From Flaviflagellibacter deserti (GTDB lineage: Bacteria > Pseudomonadota > Alphaproteobacteria > Rhizobiales > Methylopilaceae), in assembly GCF_042652085.1 (NCBI RefSeq), contig NZ_JBHSJF010000004.1:119819-183818 (forward strand): 64,000 bases of DNA. Direction: 5' to 3'. Position numbers and translations under genes: made by a program. Numbering within the stretch: the stretch's first letter is position 1; the number at the start of each line of letters is the position of its first letter. Shown piece by piece: positions 52,657 to 60,700 of this stretch. The notes below the pieces were generated by a model that was not told the origin of the DNA, did no database searches, and saw nothing but the letters and a program-made list of their open reading frames with translations.

Positions 52657-52686
52657 ACCCCGCCGGGCTTGTTCGGCGGGGTTTTT
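52657..52686 (+). terminator. Intrinsic terminator after the small RTX gene
   Basis: ACCCCGCC...GGCGGGGTTTTT, with an 8-base stem and T-tract, 30 bases after the RTX stop. Confidence 0.85.
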
Positions 52687-52775
52687 CGTGGATCAGAACG
52701 ATCCCTCATTTTCGCAACGGCTAAAGCGACCCGAAAAAAGGTTGGTTGCGCCTCTTGGGAAGCAACCCAACGTCG

Positions 52776-52955
52776 ATGACTGAACTCACTGATGACAATC
52801 AACCTAAGACGATCAGCCTAGAGACGATTGTGAAGCTCCACCTGCCCGCGCTTCGGCCGCGCGCGCTGAAGCGGAGGTTTACTGCCGAGATAGCATCTCT
52901 AGACGCGACCATGACTCTGATTGAGTGGCAAGCTTCCGGCCCGGACCCAGGCTAG
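52776..52955 (+). CDS. Small hypothetical protein (59 aa), copy 2
   Basis: Paralogue of the 48838 gene: DNQPKTISLETIVKLHLPAL ... AEIASLDATMTLIEWQ. In the middle the reading is RPRALKRRFT where copy 1 reads RAARAEATSP; the DNA shows one base lost and another gained so that the frame is restored before AEIASLD. Leader GGGAAGCAACCC before ATG 52776. Confidence 0.65.
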   Translation: MTELTDDNQPKTISLETIVKLHLPALRPRALKRRFTAEIASLDATMTLIEWQASGPDPG

Positions 52956-53431
52956 ATGCAGTGAAGACTGATCGTCACAGACAACAATGGCCAGAAACCG
53001 AGTATCCCCATACGATAAGAATCAAACCATTCGGGATCAGTCTCATAGACTGACGTTCGCAGAGGTCGTTTGCGATCCACACCGCCAAAATCGCAGTTAT
53101 TCGTTCGGCCTTCAGGTCCTTTGCCTTAGTCGGAGCCTTGTTCGCGATTTCAGTTTTGCAGGGAGTTATCACGGTCTTCTTGAATCTGAACAGAGGGCGG
53201 AAGCTCTGGGCGCTGCCCTACTTTTCCTTGTCTCGGCTTTCTTTTACTGCTGGTCGCGGCTTGGGGATTCCGGCGCCGTTTTGCTCATGTGCTCTCCCTG
53301 GCCGAGGCGAGGCTCAATTCAATGAGCGGGTCCCGGCGAGCGGTACAGCAGAAGCCCCAGTTCGACACAGGTAGGCGACCAATACTCGTGCGTTTACTGA
53401 CCGAGGGTGGTCACCACCCCACCGCGAACTT
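52956..53431. other. Intergenic region with a start-less hydrophobic frame
   Basis: From 53060 one frame encodes a membrane helix (SFALVGALFAISVLQGVITV) with a basic tail but has no ATG, GTG or TTG start before it; it may be a decayed small membrane gene. Otherwise nothing is recognised. Confidence 0.35.
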
Positions 53432-54451
53432 ATGTCGCAACGGAAGATTGAAAACGGCGAAGTATTAGCCTCCAATTTGGAGAGATCTAGATTAGACCTC
53501 GCACCGAGGGTCGGGGAAACGAAGGTGTCTTATGCTTTGATAGTTGCGGTCGGTCCAGGCCAAATCAGGGAGGCATTAGACTCCATTGATAGCTTCCTTT
53601 ACTTTTGCCCTCCCAATTGCCGCATAATTGCAATCGACGATCACACGGAGGACGGAACGTACGCTGCTCTGTTAGCGCTTAAAGACCCTCGATTGGTCAT
53701 TCTCCGAAACACTCGACCTGAGAAATATGCCGGCCTAGTACATACGATCGCTGACGGCTTAGCGGCTGCGCTCCACTCAGCAGAGCTTCGCCTCGTCCTC
53801 AAGACGGACACCGACGCGCTAATGATTGGGTGCGGCCTATTTCACGATGCCCAAGAATTCGCTTTGGCGAACCCCACGGTTGGCATCTTTGGCCGCTATG
53901 CAATGAATTACGATGGTTCCCCCAAAAGTTTCGGCAATATGCCCGATGTTTTTCGTTGGCAGATCCATTGGAAGCGCCGATTTGTGCCCGGAACCCGCGA
54001 CTTCAGAAATGTCGTAAGAAGGGCAACATCTAACGGGTGGACATTGGGCGAGAATGTTTTCGGAGGTGGTTATTTCTTAAGTTCGGAATGCGCTCGATCT
54101 ATCGCTTCAGCTGGTCTCCTGCATACCCGGAGCATACTTAGAAGCTGCAGCGCAGTGATAGCTGAAGATGCCTATATGACCATGGCGGCCTACGCTGTGG
54201 GGATGCGGCCGGGTCAGTTCGCCCATCCCAAAGGGCCGATGGGTCTAGCCTATGACGGACTACCAGCCCCACCAGCGGTGCTGCGAAGAGAAGGTATGAA
54301 ATTGATCCACACGGTGGACAAGGGAAAGTTCACTCCAAGATGCACAGAAAGCCCCCATAATCCTCGGGAATTTTTCTCAAAGCTTCGCGCTTATGGTGAC
54401 TTTCAAGTCACTGAAGACCCTTCCAATTCATTCAAGGCTGTTGCAACCTAA
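53432..54451 (+). CDS. Putative GT-A family glycosyltransferase
   Basis: 339 aa. GT2-like features: SYALIVAVGPGQIREALDSI, acidic IIAIDDHTEDGTYAALL, DXD-like LVLKTDTDALMIG and the late acidic AEDAYMTMAAYAVG. It likely adds a sugar to a surface glycan; donor unknown. G+C is lower than in neighbours, in line with horizontal transfer. Followed by a methyltransferase gene 38 bases later. Confidence 0.75.
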   Translation: MSQRKIENGEVLASNLERSRLDLAPRVGETKVSYALIVAVGPGQIREALDSIDSFLYFCPPNCRIIAIDDHTEDGTYAALLALKDPRLVILRNTRPEKYAGLVHTIADGLAAALHSAELRLVLKTDTDALMIGCGLFHDAQEFALANPTVGIFGRYAMNYDGSPKSFGNMPDVFRWQIHWKRRFVPGTRDFRNVVRRATSNGWTLGENVFGGGYFLSSECARSIASAGLLHTRSILRSCSAVIAEDAYMTMAAYAVGMRPGQFAHPKGPMGLAYDGLPAPPAVLRREGMKLIHTVDKGKFTPRCTESPHNPREFFSKLRAYGDFQVTEDPSNSFKAVAT

Positions 54452-54489
54452 GATCACCTGTCGGCGACCGGAAGGTTGACGGCCCTCCT

Positions 54490-55218
54490 ATGTCTGAAGG
54501 GGGGTATTGCTTGAACGCTGTACTGACCGAACTTCTCTCCACTCATTCTGTCACCGCACCAAGTGGCAGGATATTTCAGACCACCGTCGGCGTTTCCAGA
54601 GAGGATGCCTCCTTCATCAGCGACATCATCAACGCGGACCCCGAGATCGTCAGGACGCTCGAAGTCGGCTGCGCCCTCGGATTTTCTTCCCTCGCAATAT
54701 GCGAGAGCACCAAGGCTCGGAGCGGCGCTCACCACACCATAGTTGATCCCTTCCAAGTCAGCGGATGGGAAGAGCTAGGCGTCTTCCATTTGAGAAAGGC
54801 CGGCCTCGATCATTTCGAGCTCGTGACTGAAGGATCCGAGTTTGCTCTCCCGCGATTGGCCAAGCAGATGCCGGAGAGCCTCGATCTCGTGTTTATCGAT
54901 GGCGACCACACCTTCGAGTACACGCTTGTGGACCTCTTCTTCTCAGACCGGCTTGTTAGAAAGGGCGGCTACATTCTGGTGGACGACGCCTCCTGGCACA
55001 CGGTGGCGCGAGCGATCTACGAATACCTCGTTGGCAACAAGAAATATAGATTTCATGCCCGCCACGCCGGGCGACGTGCGCCGGCGAAAGCCATGCTTGC
55101 CAACGCTGCAAGGCCAATGGCAACGAAAGGAATCCTACGCCACCTTCCAGACGCGGTCGCAACGAAGCTCATGGCCGTTGATCTAGGAGACATGGTGGCC
55201 TTCCAGAAGACCGGCTGA
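54490..55218 (+). CDS. Class I SAM-dependent methyltransferase
   Basis: 242 aa with methyltransferase-24 features: motif I TLEVGCALGFSSLAI, acidic VDPFQVSG, and LDLVFIDGDHTFEYTLVDLF. The nearest families methylate sugars or lipids. Starts at ATG 54490 near GAAGGGGGG; a Met-less internal start is not better. It lies between a glycosyltransferase and two acyltransferase genes. Confidence 0.88.
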   Translation: MSEGGYCLNAVLTELLSTHSVTAPSGRIFQTTVGVSREDASFISDIINADPEIVRTLEVGCALGFSSLAICESTKARSGAHHTIVDPFQVSGWEELGVFHLRKAGLDHFELVTEGSEFALPRLAKQMPESLDLVFIDGDHTFEYTLVDLFFSDRLVRKGGYILVDDASWHTVARAIYEYLVGNKKYRFHARHAGRRAPAKAMLANAARPMATKGILRHLPDAVATKLMAVDLGDMVAFQKTG

Positions 55219-55319
55219 CGCCCAAGCATTTGGGCACGCCCCGGAGGGGTCGTAGATCGCATAGCGGACGTCCGCCGCATGAGCGTGGCGGCCTCTCGTC
55301 TTTTCGTTATTGTGACCGT

Positions 55320-55916
55320 ATGCGGCTAGATACAATTCAACAGATCTCATGGCTAGCCATGGCGCGTGCGGCTCTCAGGACCGGCAACGCCAGTCTAATC
55401 CCATGCCGTCGAACAAGGCTTTTGCTCAAAGGCGAACTTGCAATATCTGGCCGTCTCTTGGTCGGCCTTCAGTGGTCAGGGAACTACCCCGAGGAAACCC
55501 AGTTCTTGATGAAGCGTGGGAGCCGCTGCGAGGTAAACGGCTACTTCCGCATCATGTCGGGGGCTCGCGTCGGACTTGCTCCCGGCGCCGTTCTGTCGCT
55601 CGGTAGCGGCTACATCAACAATGAGGCGCGCATCACTTGCATGCGCCGAATTTCGATCGGCGAGAACGTTGCGATCGGCCCCTATTTCAAAGCCCGAGAT
55701 GATGATGGACACAGCATAAGTGGCGCCAAGGATTCTGCCGGCATCCGGATCGGTGACAATGTCTGGATCGGGATGAATGTGACTGTTCTGAAGGGCGTTA
55801 CTATTGGAGATGGTGCGATCATCGCGGCCGGCGCTGTCGTCACTAAAGACATCCCCTCCGGGATGCTCGCCGCTGGCACGCCTGCCCGCCCGATCCGAAA
55901 GGCAGAATGGACTTAG
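55320..55916 (+). CDS. Hexapeptide-repeat acyltransferase
   Basis: 198 aa from ATG 55320. Left-handed beta-helix repeats from about residue 75 (GARVGLAPGAVLSLGSGYIN, ISIGENVAIGPYF, IGDNVWIGMNVTVLKGVTIG, DGAIIAAGAVVTKDIPSG). Such proteins O- or N-acetylate sugars. Pairs with the convergent acyltransferase gene ending at 55970. The frame extended to 55230 runs through repeat sequence and is rejected. Confidence 0.85.
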   Translation: MRLDTIQQISWLAMARAALRTGNASLIPCRRTRLLLKGELAISGRLLVGLQWSGNYPEETQFLMKRGSRCEVNGYFRIMSGARVGLAPGAVLSLGSGYINNEARITCMRRISIGENVAIGPYFKARDDDGHSISGAKDSAGIRIGDNVWIGMNVTVLKGVTIGDGAIIAAGAVVTKDIPSGMLAAGTPARPIRKAEWT

Positions 55917-55969
55917 TGACTGCCATCGGCCTTAGCTTGCGGGTCGCGTCTCCCGTCGACTTGCGTGGC

Positions 55970-56596
55970 TCAGGGAGGCACATCCTTAATGTACTTGGCT
56001 GGGACACCACCAACTACAGTATAGGGCGGGACATCCCGGCTTACGACAGCACCTGCGGCGACCATCGCACCCTCGCCTATGCTAACACCGCCTAAAATAA
56101 TCGCACCCGCCCCGATCCAGACCTTGTCGCCTACCGATATGGATTTGGCTTCGCCGCCCCATCCGTTCTCGGAACTCCAGCGCAGGTTGTGCCCCATTGT
56201 CTCAAAGCTGACATTGGGACCGATGGCACAGTGCTCGCCGATGGATACCGTGGCTTCTCCTCCGACACCGATACGCAACCCAACGTTGATGAATGTATTA
56301 CGGCCAATGCAAATTTGCTCAAGGCGGCCGAACTGCGTCAGGTTAAGTGGCCCTCTGATCTCGGACTTTTGAGCCTGCACGCCCGCGAGCCGCAAGAGAC
56401 GCCACCTATGAAAATCTAAACGCCGTATGCGCAAAGGCGCGTTGGCCAAGCCCAGCAAAATTGTTTCTATCATCAATCGGACCCGTAACACGCCTTTGAA
56501 ACCCACCAGGATACTCCTCTTCAAGCTCCTAAGTATGGCAGCCCGCCATAAACCCATTGGCCGGGCCTGAAGCGCGAACTCGGCGGATTCGCTCAA
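55970..56596 (-). CDS. WcaF-like hexapeptide acetyltransferase
   Basis: 208 aa; the N-terminus is basic and weakly hydrophobic (SILVGFKGVLRVRLMIETIL), then the repeat domain (IGRNTFINVGLRIG, ISVGDKVWIGAGAIILGGVS, EGAMVAAGAVVSRDVPP, VVGGVPAKYI). Similar to serine/colanic-acid-type acetyltransferases. Convergent with the acyltransferase at 55320; the stops are 54 bases apart. Confidence 0.85.
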   Translation of the reverse strand: MSESAEFALQARPMGLWRAAILRSLKRSILVGFKGVLRVRLMIETILLGLANAPLRIRRLDFHRWRLLRLAGVQAQKSEIRGPLNLTQFGRLEQICIGRNTFINVGLRIGVGGEATVSIGEHCAIGPNVSFETMGHNLRWSSENGWGGEAKSISVGDKVWIGAGAIILGGVSIGEGAMVAAGAVVSRDVPPYTVVGGVPAKYIKDVPP

Positions 56597-57003
56597 CGTT
56601 GTGGGGGATCGATTCCGCGTGCGTAGTCTCCCTCATCGCTTCGACCGGCCTATGCGTAGAAGAGAGTGTTACTCGTCGCGGTATTCATCACGACCGGCTC
56701 CGGTTTAGTTTAGTCGCGGTAGGTACTCGGCTTGATGGAATGTTGCATCGCCGTCTGCATTGTGGTGGCGATTGCAAACGATTGCTACGCCATGGATACG
56801 CTCTTAGCGTGCGGCGTCTTTTGTGGAAAACTGGTCGACGAAGAACGTGGGAGTAATGCGATTCTCTCGCGGCGGGGTGTGCGGCAGGAAGGCCCTTCTC
56901 TCTCGCCGCCGCCTTTCTTACCTTTAGTCGGCTGCCTCGCTCTTGATCGCTTCGTCGGCAGGAGAACACGACTGGGAGAACAACATGTACTCAGGAGCAG
57001 GAA
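56597..57003. other. Intergenic region with a weak secretory-looking frame
   Basis: One frame from ATG 56732 reads MMECCIAVCIVVAIANDCYA, which looks like a signal peptide, followed by CGVFCGKLVDEERGS, but the remainder lacks motifs and there is no clear ribosome site. Too weak to call a gene. Confidence 0.3.
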
Positions 57004-57516
57004 ATGAGGTTAGGCGCCTTTGCAGCAAGTCTCCTCGTAGCAACTCCTGCAGCTGCACTAATCACATTTTACTGGAATTCTGCCCGAGATGATGCCGCAG
57101 CTGTTTGCGAGCAGATAATTAAAAGGCAGATGGATAATCCGTCATCATACCGACAGATCAGCGCCAAAGTCGCTGGCGATCGAGTATTAATCGAGTACGA
57201 TGAAAATACTGGTGACGGAATTCCGGTGATGTATTCGAAGACATGTTTCTTCGAACGTTCTGAAGATGACAACGGCTGGCTGCCCGCGCCGTGGAAGGCG
57301 ATCGATGAACACGCTGAAGCTTTGCACGCTCTTCAGAAGACTCTCCCGGCGGAGCCTTCTTTAACGGCCGAGAGGAAAGCTCAGCTCCGAAAGCAAGTTT
57401 CTGAGCTATTAGCTCGAGGGGATGAGATCAGGACTCAATCCGTTCAGGACAGTAACGTTGTGATCGAACTCGGCCTAAAGCCAATCCCATTGAACAGTAC
57501 CCGGCTATCACAGTGA
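57004..57516 (+). CDS. Exported hypothetical protein
   Basis: 170 aa: signal peptide (MRLGAFAASLLVATPAAALI), then a region with one Cys pair (VCEQIIKRQMDN, KTCFFERSEDDNG) and a helical C-terminal half. AGGAG-like sequence (CAGGAAATG) lies at the start. No family recognised. It is followed by the terminator region of the large minus-strand gene. Confidence 0.65.
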   Translation: MRLGAFAASLLVATPAAALITFYWNSARDDAAAVCEQIIKRQMDNPSSYRQISAKVAGDRVLIEYDENTGDGIPVMYSKTCFFERSEDDNGWLPAPWKAIDEHAEALHALQKTLPAEPSLTAERKAQLRKQVSELLARGDEIRTQSVQDSNVVIELGLKPIPLNSTRLSQ

Positions 57517-57640
57517 CAGCCTGAAGCGGCCGACCCCAGCCAGAGTAAGCGCCCGTGCCGGATCATTTCTGACGGCGTAAGTTGCGTGCAGCCCAAAAGC
57601 CGCTGGCCATCTTGGAGAGGAGGTCCGTTTCGTCGATCCC

Positions 57641-57665
57641 AAAAAACCCTGTCGTGAGCGACAGG
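57641..57665 (-). terminator. Intrinsic terminator of the large nuclease gene
   Basis: On the minus strand: CCTGTCG-CTCA-CGACAGG followed by GTTTTTT, 53 bases after the stop at 57718. On the plus strand an ATTTCTTT tract follows the same stem, so it could serve both directions. Confidence 0.85.
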
Positions 57666-57717
57666 ATTTCTTTGGAAGAGTGGCATTGTGCCGCTAAAAA
57701 TACGCCGAACAGCGCCT

Positions 57718-60700
57718 TTACCCGATCCATCCTCCAACAATATGGCCGTCGCTCAGATGTCCTGCTGCGGTTAAGCTTTGCACTGTCCAATTTTCCAAGA
57801 CAACGCTTCCGAATGCCGCTGACGCAATCTCGACGCCATCTGCCAAACGATCTTTGTTGAGATCAACATTTTTAACGCTGTAGCTCACGTTGCTCGCGTG
57901 TAGGTCGAGGAAATTTGTATAGACGTCGAAGCTCTCCGAGAGCTCCTGGACAATACCAATAGTATCGAAATTTGGATCGAAATCGACGATGCGATCGCGG
58001 CCGAACTCGGGGCCAAAGATAAAGGTATCGGCGCCTTCACCGCCGCTCATAACGTCGTTATTTCCGCCGCCGACAAGAACGTCGTCGCCATCTCCGCCGT
58101 TCAGGACGTCATTTCGCATCCCACCCAAAAGTATATCGTCGCCAGATCCTCCGAAAAACTGATCATCTCCGGCACCTCCACTCAGGAAATCATCGCCAGA
58201 TCCTCCGTTGAGTTCGTCATGTCCGAGATCCCCTCGCAGCTCGTCATCTCCGGCATGCCCTCGCAACGCATCGTTGCCACCGCCCCCCGAAATCACATCG
58301 TCACCCAAGCCGCCGACAATCGTATCCGAGCCAGCGCCTCCATTTTGTACGATACCTTCCGCTTGGAGCACGGTGTCGTCGCGAAAATCGAGGTTCTGAA
58401 TGCGGGTGTCACCGGTGCGGTCGGTATCGACCTCGTTATAGGCCTGCTCCGAATAGTGCTCGGCGAGATATTCCGCAAAGGCGTCCTGCTCGGTGCCTTC
58501 GGCTGCGAAATTGGCGACCTGGTCGGCATCCGGAACGAGGTCCGGGGTCAGGTTGACAACATTCGCGAAGGCCGGATTGGCCGCAATGAACTGGGCGAAG
58601 GGATAGCTGTCGCCACCGGTCAGGAGGAAGCTCAGCGTCACCAGACGGAAGGCCTGCGCCGGATCGACGACGAGTTCGCCGTTCTCGACGAGAGCCATGG
58701 TCGGGTTGCCGTTTTCGTCGATCAGCGCCGCCGAGAGGACGCGCTGGCCCGTCGGCAGGTCGTCGTCGAAGCTGAACGAGACGCCGCCGATCTGGGCGAA
58801 CTGGCCCGGCGTCGCCGTCGACGTGGTCGCGGCAACCGCATGCTCGAGCACCAACAGGAGCTGAGCGGCCGTCACCGTGACGAGCGAGAGCGCGTTGTTG
58901 AAGCGCAGCGAGTTGGCGATGTCGAGCTGCGAGATTTCGCCTTCCTGCTTGCCGGCGTCCGGGTTGGCCGCCGGGGGCAGTTCCTGCGAGGAACCACCGA
59001 CCGCTTCGACGCGGCCGATGGAGTCACGCACGCCGCCGCCGTTCTTGATCGAGATCAGGACGGTGTCGTCGACCTGCTGGGCGTACCAGAGATTGGCGTC
59101 GGCCGAGAGGTTGCCGAGATTGGTTTCCTGCTGGCGGATCTCTTCGCGGCGGCCTTCAAGATAGACTTCCGAGCTGCCGAAGATATTGCCGTCCTGGGCG
59201 GTGATGATCGCATCGACCGCATTGGTCACATCGCCGATCAGGTCGCCGCGGCTGCCGTGCTCAAAGGCCGTGTCGGTGGTGCCGTCGCCGTCAATGTCGA
59301 GCGGGTTGGAATAGAGCTCGTCGACCGTTTCCTGGTCCGCGGCATAGGCGCCGCTTACATTCGGGTCCACGCTGTCGGCGATCAGGTCGCCGTTCTCGTC
59401 GAACTCGACGACCAGGCGGCCGACATACGAGTATTCGCTGTCGGTGTTGACGATCGCCAGCGCCTTGCCGTCGGCGTTCGTGGTCAGGAGCGGATAGGTG
59501 TCCACCGCCGTGTCATCCGGCAGCAGGTCGTCGGTCGCGTCGGCGAGCAGCGTGTGCGAGCCGCCGGCAATGATGATGTCGACGCCGTGCAGCAGCGGAG
59601 CCAGCGCTTTTTCCAGAGCGAGCTGCTGCAAATGGCTGACCAGGATGATCTTGTTGACGCCCTGCGCGAGCATCGCATCGATCGTCGGCTGCAGGATCGC
59701 CGCCAAAGCCGGCATGTCGTCGACATTGTCGCCGATGATCTCGATACCGCCGGTCGAGGAGATGCTCTGGACGATCTGGGTCGTCGCGCCGACGACGCCG
59801 ATCTTCTCGCCGTTCTCGGTGATGATCGTGGCCGGCGCGATCTTCTTGGCCGACAGGCCGGTCGGGCTGCCGGGCAGATCGACGGTCGGGTCGATATTAT
59901 AGCTGGCGGCGTCGCGGATTTCCGACGTGTAGAGCGGGTTCAGGTTCGGATCGCCCGAGAAGTCGGTGTTCGCCGAGAGATAGGGGAACTGCGCGCCGAG
60001 CCAGCCGGCGCTCGCACCGTCGACCACATTGGTGCGGCCGATGATGTTCTGGAACTCGCGGGTGCCGGCATCGTATTCGTGATTGCCGATGGCGGAGGCC
60101 TGGATGCCGAGCATGTTCAGGATCGCCATGTCGGCGCGGCCGACGCTGGCGCCGAGGTTCAGCGTGCCCGGCGCGAGGTCGTAATAATCCTCTAGCGCCG
60201 TCTCGATCGCTTCCTTCATCGCCGGATCGCCGCCCGCGTTGAAGAACGGGCTCGGCAGATAATTGTCGCCGGACGACAGCGTGATCGAGTTTTCTTCGGT
60301 ATCCTCGAGATAGTCGACGATGGCGCCGAAATATTTCGCGCGGTCGACGGCGCCGAGGCCGGCTTCGAAGTCGGATGCGTGCAGGATCTGGAGCTTGAAG
60401 TTCTCAGCCACGGGGGCTTCCTCCTCGGTAAGATTGAGGCCGATGATGATGGGATCGTGATCGGAGACGCGGACAACGGAATCCGGGTCGAAAATGTCGG
60501 GGTCGCGTCCGAAATCGGTGTTGTAGTCGAGCCCGTCGGCCTCATCGGAGTTGATGTGCCATTCGGTGACGCCCGTGATTTCGCCGGCGAGGTCGCCATT
60601 GGCGAAGATGTAGTCGAGTGAGCCGGTTTGGCCGTCGAACACATAGGAATACGGGTCTTCCAGGCGCTCCTGGAGGTTCTCGTAACCCGCGCTCTTGATC

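Noticed and set aside
43000..57000. CRISPR array suggested by repeated hairpins
   Set aside because: The repeats are irregularly spaced by hundreds to thousands of bases, not by regular spacers, and no cas gene is present.
58219..60195. 658-codon plus-strand frame opposite the giant nuclease gene
   Set aside because: It mirrors codon structure of the nuclease gene; composition is Arg/Asp/Val-biased with no motifs, unlike the clear domains on the minus strand.
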